Assembly: GCA_964598765.1 (NCBI GenBank)
Contig: CAZRCZ010000012.1
Location: 62,001-126,000, forward strand
Source of the DNA: CAZRCZ01 sp964598765
Lineage (GTDB): Bacteria; Sumerlaeota; Sumerlaeia; MVZB01; JAJFLK01
Length of the DNA stretch: 64,000 nucleotides
Reading direction: 5' to 3'
Both the position numbers and the translations under genes were made by a program. The notes beneath the pieces are model-generated. The model had not been told where the DNA came from. It did no database searches and saw nothing but the letters and a program-made list of their open reading frames with translations. Numbering within the stretch: position 1 is the first letter of the stretch; every line of letters starts with the position of its first letter. Positions 34,862 through 42,798 of this stretch are shown piece after piece.

Positions 34862-34948
34862 ATGCGCCAATTTCTGACACGCGCCCGCGAATTTTGCCGG
34901 AACTTTTCTTTTGCCTGTCGGAGAATTTTGCGCTAAGGGGTTGGCATT

Positions 34949-35848
34949 ATGGGAAAGATCATCGAACTCAAAGGCAGGAAAAACCGCTGGAGCTTCAGTT
35001 CGCTAGGCGCGCGGATCTTGACGTGGGAGGCGCTGGACGGAACGACGTGGCGGAAAATTTGCCGGGGAGACGGCTCTAGGAAAACCTCCGAGGACAACTA
35101 CCATGCCGCCGTCATGTTTCCGTGGGTCAATCGCATCGGCGGCGATCATTGGTCGTGCGAGGGGCATCCGGTTCCGGTGAACACTTCCGGTCCGCTGACG
35201 CATCTGCACGGTTTGACGTTCGACGCCGAATGGGAAACGGTCGAAAGCGACGACTCGCATGTGATTTTTCACACGGTGTTGGAGCCGGGGAAATTTTATC
35301 CGCGCAAGGTCGAGGCGACGGTCGCCTACGTCATCGGAATTGCGGGAGGAGCCGAATCTTTGGAGGTGGGAATCACCTGCAAAAATTTGGAAAAGAGCGA
35401 AATCGCCTACGTGACGACCGGGATTCATCCTTATTTCTTGAATCCGTTTGGCGGCAAAGTGGACGAGGTCGAGTTATTCTGCGCGGCGGAAAAGGAATTC
35501 GCCGCGGACGACAAGCTGATCCCGACCGGAATCGTGGATGTCATGTCCGAGCATGATTTCCGCAAATCGCGCAAGATCGGCGCGACGACGTTGGATAATG
35601 GATTCATCCTGAAAGCGGACAAGGACCCCGCGGCGGGAATTGCGATCAAGAATTTCAAACTCTGGATTCATCCGAGAGCCAACTGCGGCTACGCGCAAAT
35701 TTACATTCCTCCCCACCGCGAGGAAATCGCCATCGAGCCGCAAACCGGCGGCGCCGACGCCTTCCGGTTTCATCAATACGGACTGAAACGACTCCAACCG
35801 GGCGAGACGTTCAAATACCTTGCGTGCCTCGCGGCGGTTTTCTCATAG
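34949..35848 (+). CDS. Aldose 1-epimerase family protein
   Basis: This 299-residue protein has the galactose-mutarotase fold. Substrate-binding histidines are seen in GPLTHLHGLTFDAEWE (near residues 86-101) and TGIHPYF (near 158), and a catalytic-type Glu in EIAIEPQTGGADAF near the C-terminus. It is probably a hexose or hexose-6-phosphate mutarotase. AAGGGG precedes the ATG at 34949. It ends 6 nt into the region shared with the convergent moeA stop, so the two 3' ends overlap. Exact sugar unknown. Confidence 0.88.
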   Translation: MGKIIELKGRKNRWSFSSLGARILTWEALDGTTWRKICRGDGSRKTSEDNYHAAVMFPWVNRIGGDHWSCEGHPVPVNTSGPLTHLHGLTFDAEWETVESDDSHVIFHTVLEPGKFYPRKVEATVAYVIGIAGGAESLEVGITCKNLEKSEIAYVTTGIHPYFLNPFGGKVDEVELFCAAEKEFAADDKLIPTGIVDVMSEHDFRKSRKIGATTLDNGFILKADKDPAAGIAIKNFKLWIHPRANCGYAQIYIPPHREEIAIEPQTGGADAFRFHQYGLKRLQPGETFKYLACLAAVFS

Positions 35849-37150
35849 GGAAAAAATCCCGCCGAATTCAAGAAAATCAACCGTTTGACCAACCGCCGCG
35901 CCGGAGGAATCTTCATCCAACCGGACCAATCCGGCGGAATTGGCCAGCGCGCTGAATTGGTGCGAGCCTTGGGAGGGGGAAGGAACGACCGATTGCGGAT
36001 TGCGGATTGTGGATTGTGGATTTGAGATTGCAGATTTTGGATTTAATTGATCCCCGCAAGGAGCGAAATCAGCGCGCGCGAAGACGGTCAGGCCGGGTTG
36101 CTTGGCGAACGGCGCGGCCGCGATGGCGGGACGCCACGGAAAATTAATTTCCGACGCCCCCTGCATTTTGAGCAACGCGGCGCGGACGTAAACCAGAGCG
36201 GTGACGATCACCGAAACCGGATTGCCGGGCAGACCGAAGCAGACCGTTGAGTGCGCGGACGAACGGGCGATTTTCCCGACAAACAGCGGCATCCCCGGAC
36301 GTTGTTTCACCTTCCAAAAAATTTCACGCGCGCCCAATTCAATCAAGGTGGGGCGGATGAGATCGCGGCTTCCCATCGAGACGCCTCCGGTCGTCACCAA
36401 TACGTCGAATTCCAATCCTTCCGACAACGCCTTTTTCGTTGCCGTCGGACTGTCGCCGACCGTTCCCAAATCGTGGACCTCCGCGCCGAAGGATGTCAAA
36501 AGCGGGACGAGCGCGTATCGGGTTGAATTGTAGATTTGTCCGAATCGGAGCGGTTCTCCCGGTTCGGTCAATTCATCCCCCGAAGCAATGAGCGCGACGC
36601 GCGGCTTGCGCGAAACTTCGATCCGCGCCTTGCCCAGCGACGCCAACAAGCCGACGGCGAGCGGGTCGAGCCTGCGTCCCGATTCCAAGAGGCGCGTTCC
36701 GGTCTTGTAATCTTCCCCCGCGCGTCGGATTGCCGTTCCGGCCTTGACGGGCGCGGAAAATCGGACGCGATTTTTTTCGATTTGAACGTCCTCGATGCGA
36801 ACGACTGCGTCGGCCCCCTCCGGCAACGGGGAACCGGTGTTGATCCGGATTGCTTTTGCGCATTCGAGTTTGCGGGCCGATGAGTCTCCGGCGGAGACTT
36901 CGGTTTGCAATTCGAGAACAACCGGTGAACTCGCCGTCGCGCGTTCAATCTCGCCGCGTCGAACGGCGCAACCATCCATCGCGGAAGTGTCGAACGGCGG
37001 CGAATCGTGCGCGGCGCGGATCGGCTCGCGCAAAATTCTTCCGACCGCATGACCGAGCGAACACGACTGCGCGGATCGCAATTCAACTTCGGACAGAAGG
37101 AGATCGAGGGCTTGGGGAACGCTCAGCAAGGAAACACCGCAGAATTCCAC
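35843..37150 (-). CDS. moeA: Molybdopterin molybdenumtransferase
   Basis: Inserts molybdenum into adenylated molybdopterin. The 435-residue protein has the MoeA motifs PPFDTSAMDGCAVR near residues 54-67, the RIEDVQ segment, GDELTEPGEPLRFGQIYNST and the GGVSMGSRDLIRP loop. The start is probably the GTG at 37150: the open frame to 37264 is made of repeat DNA, and AAGGGGG from the repeat hairpin at 37154-37177 may serve as RBS. Near the C-terminus, residues about 368-386 (NPKSAISNPQSTIRNPQS) are encoded by a heptamer tandem repeat, an insertion in the last domain that is absent from normal MoeA. moaA, moaC and mogA are not in the window. Confidence 0.9.
   Translation of the reverse strand: MEFCGVSLLSVPQALDLLLSEVELRSAQSCSLGHAVGRILREPIRAAHDSPPFDTSAMDGCAVRRGEIERATASSPVVLELQTEVSAGDSSARKLECAKAIRINTGSPLPEGADAVVRIEDVQIEKNRVRFSAPVKAGTAIRRAGEDYKTGTRLLESGRRLDPLAVGLLASLGKARIEVSRKPRVALIASGDELTEPGEPLRFGQIYNSTRYALVPLLTSFGAEVHDLGTVGDSPTATKKALSEGLEFDVLVTTGGVSMGSRDLIRPTLIELGAREIFWKVKQRPGMPLFVGKIARSSAHSTVCFGLPGNPVSVIVTALVYVRAALLKMQGASEINFPWRPAIAAAPFAKQPGLTVFARADFAPCGDQLNPKSAISNPQSTIRNPQSVVPSPSQGSHQFSALANSAGLVRLDEDSSGAAVGQTVDFLEFGGIFSL
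35991..36046. repeat. Heptamer tandem repeat inside moeA
   Basis: Eight degenerate copies of GATTGCG run from 35991 to 36046 (GATTGCG twice, GATTGTG twice, then GATTTGA, GATTGCA, GATTTTG, GATTTAA). Their total of 56 nt keeps the moeA frame open in the reading frame used. The repeat is translated on the minus strand as NPQS-type units. Confidence 0.85.
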
Positions 37151-37153
37151 ATT

Positions 37154-37256
37154 CCGCAACCCCCTTGGGGGTTGCGGACAATTCCGCCCGGCGACCCAAG
37201 GTAGCCTCGCTACGCTCGGCAACCTTGGGCTTTGGGACACAGCCCCGCTGGGGCTG
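37154..37256. repeat. Three-hairpin array (CCCAAGGT...ACCTTGGG type), copy 2
   Basis: CCGCAACCCC with GGGGTTGCGG (37154-37177), ACCCAAGGTAGCCTCGCT with its partner ending CAACCTTGGGCTT (37194-37232) and CAGCCCCGCTGGGGCTG (37240-37256) lie directly upstream of moeA. It shares three hairpin types with the array at 32136-32351. Confidence 0.8.
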
Positions 37257-37272
37257 GAATACACAAGAGGCG

Positions 37273-38037
37273 TTACTTCTTCTTCGAAGACGACATGCCC
37301 GACATCCCGGATTCCTTCTTCGCGTCGTTGGAGTTGATGTCGAAGGACAGCATGAAGCCGGTGGTTCCCTTGAACTCGAACGCCTTCTCGCCAACCCGAT
37401 AGGCTTCCACCTCATTCCCCATCAGCTTGAATCCCTCATTGCGCGGAACGCCCCAGTATTTGAGGTTCTTGACGACGACCGGCTCGTCGTTCATCCCCTT
37501 GGTGACGTTGAGAATGACCTCGCCCCCCTTGCCTCCGTCCATGCGGGCCTCGGCGCGGTCCTTACCCCCCTTCCATTCAATCGAGGCGGATTTGCCTTCG
37601 GTGAAGGAACCCCACTTGACCGGATACATGTGCTTGACCGCCTCGCGGATTCCCTCTTTCTGCTCCTCGGTGACGGCGGAATCAAAGGTGAGGACCGCCC
37701 ATTCAAAATTCAAGAGGGAAAGATCGTGGCCTAGATCGCCGGCGATCCAGAACTTGGCTCCGTCAAGCTTGACCTTGCCGTAATTTCCCTTTTCCACCTG
37801 AAAGGCGTTATTGAACCGGCAATAGGTTTCGCCGCCGCCGCCGTGATCGTGTCCGGCGTGGGAGGCCGGGACGGTGTTGAAATAGCACTGGCAGAGTTGC
37901 GGACAACTGCACGCCTCGATAATTGTCGCCTTGAGCGACCAATCCGGGGTCGCTTTGGCGGGAGTCGCCTCGCTCCGCGCGCGGGAAATGGAAGTCGCCA
38001 TGAGAGCGACCGTCAAAACCGAATAAATTTTTTGCAT
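37273..38037 (-). CDS. DUF1326-family exported protein
   Basis: This 254-residue protein starts with a signal peptide (MQKIYSVLTVALMATSIS). It has the DUF1326 N-terminal cysteine cluster ACSCPQLCQCYF near residues 42-53, a His/Gly-rich stretch (HAGHDHGGGG), then the family core (CRFNNAFQVEKGNYGKVKLD, FDSAVTEEQKEGIREAV). The tail is Met/Ser/Lys-rich. AAAGGAGA lies 9 nt before the ATG at 38037. Cysteines and histidines suggest metal binding; the function of DUF1326 is unknown. It faces the SCPx-like thiolase divergently. Confidence 0.85.
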   Translation of the reverse strand: MQKIYSVLTVALMATSISRARSEATPAKATPDWSLKATIIEACSCPQLCQCYFNTVPASHAGHDHGGGGETYCRFNNAFQVEKGNYGKVKLDGAKFWIAGDLGHDLSLLNFEWAVLTFDSAVTEEQKEGIREAVKHMYPVKWGSFTEGKSASIEWKGGKDRAEARMDGGKGGEVILNVTKGMNDEPVVVKNLKYWGVPRNEGFKLMGNEVEAYRVGEKAFEFKGTTGFMLSFDINSNDAKKESGMSGMSSSKKK

Positions 38038-38200
38038 GATATAGTCTCCTTTTCTTCAAGCAGATGATGAAGACGACTTTAGAGCGAGGGGAATCGTTCG
38101 GTCAAGAGAAGGATGGACGCGCGAGGCTAGCGGGTCCATCTTCCGGCACCGGGAGATGCGCCCAGACGCACCCGGCATGAGCCGATGGCCGAAAGAATCC

Positions 38201-38291
38201 TTTCGCAAAACGATTCCCTGCGTTATAGTTCTGTCCTCAATAACCGAAGGCCGAACGGCCAAAGCATTAGGCAAAGCATTAGGCAAGGAGA
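38201..38291 (+). promoter_or_regulatory. Promoter and RBS of the SCPx-like thiolase
   Basis: TTTCGC (38201-38206), a 17-nt spacer and TATAGT (38224-38229) form a sigma-70-like promoter. AAGGAG at 38285-38290 is the RBS for the ATG at 38298. GCATTAGGCAAAGCATTAGG repeats a 10-nt unit in the leader (38265-38285). Confidence 0.6.
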
Positions 38292-38297
38292 ACAACA

Positions 38298-39494
38298 ATG
38301 GGACGGAAAGTTTACGTGGTGGGCGTGGGAATGACCAAATTCGAGAAGCCGGGATCCAAGGCGTGGGATTATCCCGACATGGGGAAGGAAGCCGGAACCA
38401 AGGCTCTGGCCGACGCCGGAATCCCCTACGATGAAGTCGAGCAGGCGTGCGTCGGCTACTGCTACGGCGACTCGACCTGCGGCCAGCGCGCCGTCTATGG
38501 CCTCGGCCTGACCGGCATCCCCGTTTACAACGTGAATAACAACTGCTCGACCGGCTCGACCGCCCTTTTCATGGCGAAACAACTCGTCGAGGGGGGCATC
38601 GCCGACTGCGTTCTCGCGCTCGGTTTCGAGAAAATGGAAAAAGGCTCGCTCGGCGCGAAATACACCGACCGTACCAATCCGCTCGACAAGCACGCAATGG
38701 TGATGGTTGCCCTGCGCGGCTTTGCGCCGGCTCCTCCCGCGCCGCAAATGTTCGGCAACGCCGGACGCGAACACATGGAGAAATACGGAACCAAGCCGGA
38801 GCAATTCGCCAAGATCGGCCACAAGAACCACAAACATTCGGTCAACAATCCCTATTCGCAATTCCAGACCGAGTATTCGCTGGAAGACATCCTGAACGCG
38901 CCCAAGGTCTATGAGCCGCTGACCAAGCTTCAATGTTGTCCGACGTCGGACGGCTCGGCGTCCGCGGTCGTGGCGAGCGAGGATTTCGTCAAGAAGCACA
39001 ATCTCCAGAAGCAGGCCGTCGAAATTGCGGGCATGGCGATGGCGACCGATTTCCCGAGCTCCTTTGAGGAAAAGAGCATGATCAAGATGGTCGGTTACGA
39101 CATGAGCAAGAAGGCCGCGCAAAAGGCTTATGAGCAATCCGGCCTCGGACCCGAAGACGTCGGCGTCGTCGAGTTGCACGATTGCTTCTCGGCCAACGAA
39201 CTCATCACCTACGAGGCCTTGGGGCTGTGCGAGGAAGGCAAAGGGGGCGAACTGATTGACTCCGGCGCGGTGACCTACGGCGGCAAATGGGTCGTCAATC
39301 CGTCGGGCGGTTTGATCTCCAAGGGGCATCCGCTCGGCGCGACCGGTCTGGCCCAATGCGCCGAATTGAACTGGCAACTGCGCGGCCAAGCCGAAAAGCG
39401 GCAGGTGCCCGACCTGAAAGCCGCGCTCCAGCACAATCTCGGCTTGGGCGGCGCGGCGGTCGTGACGATGTATCGAAAACCGTCGGTTGCTTGA
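38298..39494 (+). CDS. SCPx-type 3-ketoacyl-CoA thiolase
   Basis: The 398-residue protein belongs to the SCPx/lipid-transfer-protein thiolases. The nucleophile is Cys83 in NVNNNCSTGSTALF, with ELHDCFS in the middle and SKGHPLGATG near the C-terminus for the other catalytic residues. Strings such as VVGVGMTKF, QACVGYCYGDSTCGQRA, HKHSVNNPYSQFQ, LQCCPTSDG and FPSSFEEKS are the same or nearly the same in human SCPx as I recall it. It cleaves 3-ketoacyl-CoA, in animals preferring branched and sterol side chains. Unlike animal SCPx it ends right after the thiolase fold, without SCP2; that domain is on the MFE-2-like protein. AAGGAG precedes the ATG. Confidence 0.94.
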   Translation: MGRKVYVVGVGMTKFEKPGSKAWDYPDMGKEAGTKALADAGIPYDEVEQACVGYCYGDSTCGQRAVYGLGLTGIPVYNVNNNCSTGSTALFMAKQLVEGGIADCVLALGFEKMEKGSLGAKYTDRTNPLDKHAMVMVALRGFAPAPPAPQMFGNAGREHMEKYGTKPEQFAKIGHKNHKHSVNNPYSQFQTEYSLEDILNAPKVYEPLTKLQCCPTSDGSASAVVASEDFVKKHNLQKQAVEIAGMAMATDFPSSFEEKSMIKMVGYDMSKKAAQKAYEQSGLGPEDVGVVELHDCFSANELITYEALGLCEEGKGGELIDSGAVTYGGKWVVNPSGGLISKGHPLGATGLAQCAELNWQLRGQAEKRQVPDLKAALQHNLGLGGAAVVTMYRKPSVA

Positions 39495-39544
39495 TCGGCA
39501 GACTCTCTCAAGCCCATAATCGCCGTGGTTGGTGAATTCGGATA

Positions 39545-39809
39545 ATGAGAATTGCCGGGACCATTTGGCTTGAAGATATCGTCGAAAAATTGCTCCGTAA
39601 ACACGCCGTCAGGCAAAGGGAGGTGGAGCAAATTCTAACCAATTGCGCCGCATTTTCGTTTTGTTGAAAACGGAGACGTGATCGGCGAGAATGTGTACGC
39701 GGCGTTGGGGAAAACCGACGCGGGGCGGTTGCTCTCCGTATTTTTCGTTCACAAGATGGACGGACGCGCACTCATTATTTCCGCTAGAGACATGGATAAG
39801 GCGGAATAA
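39545..39809 (+). pseudogene. BrnT-like toxin with frameshift
   Basis: From ATG 39545 one frame gives RIAGTIWLEDIVEKLLRKHA and VRQREVEQILTN, ending at TGA 39665. A shift near 39641-39650 (the TGCGCCGC string) restores PHFRFVENGDVIGENVYAAL, then GKTDAGRLLSVFFVHKMDGR and ALIISARDMDKAE, with TAA at 39807. Together they make a BrnT-type (DUF497-like) toxin of about 88 residues; in related proteins the end reads on through AERRRYEK, so the TAA may be a second lesion. The antitoxin follows at once. A sequencing error is a possible alternative for the shift. Confidence 0.8.
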
Positions 39810-39816
39810 AGGCTCT

Positions 39817-40077
39817 ATGAAAAGCACAAGAAAAGTTAAAAGTTCGATTTCCAAAGCCAGTAGCTATCGCGAGATCGGAAGATATTGGGATCGCCACAGT
39901 CTGGCCCCGATTTGGGATCGAACCCGGCCGGTCGAATTCACGGTTGACCTTCAAGGTGAAATGACCTATTTCCCTCTCAAAACCTCGTTGGCGTCCAAGG
40001 TCCGCGCGGTCGCCAAACGCCGCGGCGTCTCCGCCGCGACGCTTCTCAACTCTTGGGTTCGGGAAAAGCTGTCTTGA
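39817..40077 (+). CDS. CopG/BrnA-type antitoxin
   Basis: The 86-residue protein has the CopG-antitoxin layout: SSYREIGRYWDRHSLAPIWD at the start, VEFTVDLQGEMTYFPLKTSL in the middle and a C-terminal ribbon-helix-helix-like part (LASKVRAVAKRRGVSAATLLNSW). It would bind the BrnT-like toxin and its own promoter. It is intact, while the toxin frame before it is broken. The start ATG at 39817 overlaps the normal toxin end. Confidence 0.8.
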   Translation: MKSTRKVKSSISKASSYREIGRYWDRHSLAPIWDRTRPVEFTVDLQGEMTYFPLKTSLASKVRAVAKRRGVSAATLLNSWVREKLS

Positions 40078-40117
40078 AGAGTGATAGCTTCTGAATTGTG
40101 GGGAGCGACTTGCATCC

Positions 40118-41126
40118 GTGAATCTTGAAGAACATATCCGCCAAGTGAGGTCGGCAATCGAAGCGCGCCAGTTTGCGAACGAGGCGGCTGTAACCCAAGG
40201 GATCGTCCTGCGTCCGTTGGGTGCCCTTTCTTGGCCGTGCTGGGACACACATGTGGTAGCTCCCCAATAATCTATTGAAGGTCGCCGTGCTGACTTCGCT
40301 CTTTGCCATCCAGCTGATCGCCCAATCGTGTCAATTGAAGTTAAGCAACTCGGTTTGTCCGAACCGGACTCCGAAAGGCAGTTATTCGAATATGCCTATC
40401 ACGCCGGTGCCCAGCTGGTAGTGCTGACAGACGGGCGACAATGGGACTTTTTTTGTCCCTGCCGGCCAAGGCGACTATAGAGAGAGAAGGGTTTACAAGC
40501 TCGATCTTCTGGAACGCGAGATTGACGAATGCTCGAGCCGACTGCAACGCTACCTAAGGTACGATGCCGTCATCTCGGGCTCGGCGATTGAAGTAGCTCA
40601 ACAGGATTACCGAAACGTGGCCCGATCCAGAGAAATCAAGTCCACGCTTCCCAAAGCTTGGCGGAAACTTGTTGAGGAAAAGGACGGCCTGTTGATTGAT
40701 CTGATAGCCGATCAGGCCGCTACACTTTGTGGCTACAAACCGGACTTCGAAACCGTAGCTAGTTTTCTCAATGCGAGTATTTCTCTCGCTGAACAACCCT
40801 CACTTACCAAACCCCGGTATGTCGAGCCATCCGTAGCCGTTGTAAAGTCAGTCCAATCAAGGGGATCAGAACCGGAATATGTTCGAAGCTACCGAGAAAT
40901 GCTGGGAAACCCGGACAGCCTCCCCTCCCGGATGAAAAAGCTAATAGATGAGACAGGAGTTTTGTCATGGGCGGAATTGAAAAAGGCTTGCGTCCAGCGT
41001 CTAGGTTGCAAAAAAGAGACATCGGGGAGTATCGGGGCATCGTTGCGAGTTCTTGAGCTAGGCGGATTTGTTAGAACCCATGGTCGCGGAGAAAGCAAAA
41101 GAATTGAATCCTCAAAATCACGCTGA
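40118..41126 (+). pseudogene. HsdR-N-type restriction endonuclease, doubly disrupted
   Basis: From GTG 40118 the frame reads NLEEHIRQVRSAIEARQFAN and on to DTHVVAPQ, then TAA at 40268-40270. It continues with SIEGRRADFALCHP and PIVSIEVKQLGLSE, which hold the PD-(D/E)xK residues (Asp, then ExK), to LVVLTDGRQWDFF. A run of seven T (40448-40454) then shifts the frame by one; the next frame carries on with VPAGQGDY, YKLDLLEREIDECSS and the complete helical C-terminal part to TGA at 41126. Relatives are HsdR N-terminal-like proteins of about 340 residues without a helicase. Both lesions are small, so this is recent decay or, for T7, possibly a sequencing error. The uninterrupted last part (40617-41126) might look like a gene by itself but lacks a proper start. 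Confidence 0.8.
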
Positions 41127-41233
41127 TGAGGAGAAAGAGAGTTGTTCATCCCATTCTCAACTCGATCCCTCGGAAGGGAACAGGCCAAGCGGGACGTTTA
41201 CTGTAAAAACAATTCGTTTTTACTGCTTCGCGA

Positions 41234-41317
41234 CTCAAACAATTCCACCGCCCCCATGCTGACGCTGAGGCGCCTCGCCACCGCGCGGTATTGGGCCTTA
41301 CGCACGGGCAATTCGTT
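41234..41317 (-). pseudogene. Decayed duplicate of the thiolase 3' end
   Basis: Read on the minus strand, 41317 to 41234 gives NELPVRKAQYRAVARRLSVS then MGAVELFE. The real thiolase 45 nt downstream ends NELLARKAKYGVVTMCVGGG then MGAAGLFE (41445-41362). The two align over 28 residues without gaps with 14 identities, and the DNA matches too (for example CTCAAACAA and AATTCGTTGA at the ends). No start codon or further homology is present. It is best read as a partial tandem duplication that has drifted. Confidence 0.65.
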
Positions 41318-41349
41318 GAGGCATTACGTTTGAAAAAGGGCGATCCGAT

Positions 41350-42537
41350 TCAATTACACGCCTCAAACAAGCCCGCCGCGCCCATGCCGCCCCCGACGCA
41401 CATCGTCACGACGCCGTATTTCGCCTTGCGCGCCAGCAATTCGTTGACCAACGCTCCGGCCAACCGCGAGCCGGTCATGCCGTAGGGATGGCCGATGGAG
41501 ATCGAGCCGCCGTTGACGTTCAGGCGATCCATCGGGATGCCGAGGCGGTCCCGGCAATAGACGACCTGTACGGCGAACGCCTCGTTCAGTTCCCAAAGAT
41601 CAATGTCCTCCACCTTCAAGCCGTGCCGCTTGAGCAGTTTGGGAATGGCGAACACGGGGCCGATCCCCATTTCGTCCGGTTCGCATCCGGCGACGGCGAA
41701 TCCGCGAAAGACCGCCTTGGGTTTGACCCCGAGCGCGCTCGCCCGCTCGCGCGACATGAGAAGCGTCGCCGAGGCGCCGTCGGAAAATTGCGAGGAGTTT
41801 CCGGCGGTGATGGTTCCCTTTTCCGATTTGTCGAAGACCGGCTTGAGCGCGGTCAATCCCTCAAGCGTCGTGTCGGCGCGATTGCACTCGTCCTTGGCGA
41901 CGGCGACGTTTTCCTCGACGCGCTCCTCGCCCGTGACCTTGTCCTTGACCTTGCGCTTGACTGTGATCGGTGCGATTTCATTCTTGTAAAATCCGCGCGA
42001 CTGAGCCGCCGCCGTGCGTTGCTGACTCGCCAGCGCGTATTCATCCTGCGCTTGGCGGCTGACCTTGTAGCGTTTGGCGACGACCTCGGCGGTCATGCCC
42101 ATCGGATAATAGAGCGTCGGTTTGTTTTTCAGAATGTTCGGATTGGGATCGAACTGCTGGCCTTCCATGAAGGTGATGCTCTCGACGCCGCCGCCGATCG
42201 CGGCGTCGGCTCCGTCGTTCATGATCGAGTGCGCGGCCATGGCGATGCTCTGAAGACCGGAGGAGCAAAAACGATTGACGGTCGTGCCCGAGACCGAAAC
42301 GGGAAGTCCGGCGAGGATCGCGGCGACGCGGGCGACGTTCATCCCTTGGCTCCGCTCCGGCGTCCCGCAACCCATGATGACGTCCTCGATTTCCTCGGGG
42401 GCGAGTTGGGGGACCTGCGCCAAGACGGACTTGACGGCGTGGGCGGCCAGATCGTCGGGGCGCGTCATGTTGAACGACCCCCGACCCGATTTGGCCAGCG
42501 CGGTTCTCATGCTGGCGACAACGACTGCCTCTTTCAT
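41350..42537 (-). CDS. Acetyl-CoA C-acyltransferase (thiolase, FadA-like)
   Basis: The 395-residue classical thiolase has Cys91 in NRFCSSGLQSIAMAAH, the C-terminal GGSISIGHPYGMTGSR (His) and CVGGGMGAAG (second Cys). Its N-terminus MKEAVVVASMRTALAKSGRG starts at the ATG at 42537; GAAAGGAA lies just upstream. It completes beta-oxidation by thiolysis of 3-ketoacyl-CoA and is of a different subfamily from the SCPx-type enzyme at 38298, so the organism has two thiolases here. Upstream is a 250-nt spacer with an inverted repeat. No fadB/fadJ partner is adjacent. Confidence 0.95.
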   Translation of the reverse strand: MKEAVVVASMRTALAKSGRGSFNMTRPDDLAAHAVKSVLAQVPQLAPEEIEDVIMGCGTPERSQGMNVARVAAILAGLPVSVSGTTVNRFCSSGLQSIAMAAHSIMNDGADAAIGGGVESITFMEGQQFDPNPNILKNKPTLYYPMGMTAEVVAKRYKVSRQAQDEYALASQQRTAAAQSRGFYKNEIAPITVKRKVKDKVTGEERVEENVAVAKDECNRADTTLEGLTALKPVFDKSEKGTITAGNSSQFSDGASATLLMSRERASALGVKPKAVFRGFAVAGCEPDEMGIGPVFAIPKLLKRHGLKVEDIDLWELNEAFAVQVVYCRDRLGIPMDRLNVNGGSISIGHPYGMTGSRLAGALVNELLARKAKYGVVTMCVGGGMGAAGLFEACN

Positions 42538-42625
42538 TTTCGATTCCTTTCGCTCTGCAAATTTTGGCGCAACGAGCCTAGCGGAGGGTGGGGTGAGGTT
42601 CAAGTCGTTTTTAACCGCCGTTTTT

Positions 42626-42710
42626 TTAACCGCCGATGCGCGCGGATGAACGCCGATATTTTTTTGTGTTCGGTTTTCATCGGCGCGGATCGGAGTGCAT
42701 CGGCGGTTAA
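42626..42710. repeat. Inverted repeat (TTAACCGCCGATGCGCGCGG type)
   Basis: TTAACCGCCGATGCGCGCGG...CGCCGAT (42626-42657) and ATCGGCGCGGATCGGAGTGC...CGGTTAA (42679-42710) are imperfect inverted arms of 32 nt around a T-rich loop. Strings like ACCGCCGATGAACGCCGAT are a widespread intergenic repeat. It lies between the divergent thiolase and thpR genes and may carry their 5' regions. Confidence 0.75.
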
Positions 42711-42798
42711 CTATCTTTGCGCAATTTATCGCGCATTCGCTCTTTGCCATTCACCACGGGAAAAGTTAAAGGTAAGGGGCGATTCGCATCGGATTCTC

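Noticed and set aside
35991..36046. Short direct repeats as a CRISPR array
   Set aside because: The units are 7 nt, contiguous and without spacers; no cas gene is near. The hexamer runs at 34637 and 44271 were rejected for the same reason.
41488..42798. Long N-terminal extension of ThpR
   Set aside because: The frame upstream of 42799 is antisense to the thiolase; the ThpR homology begins exactly at ATG 42799.
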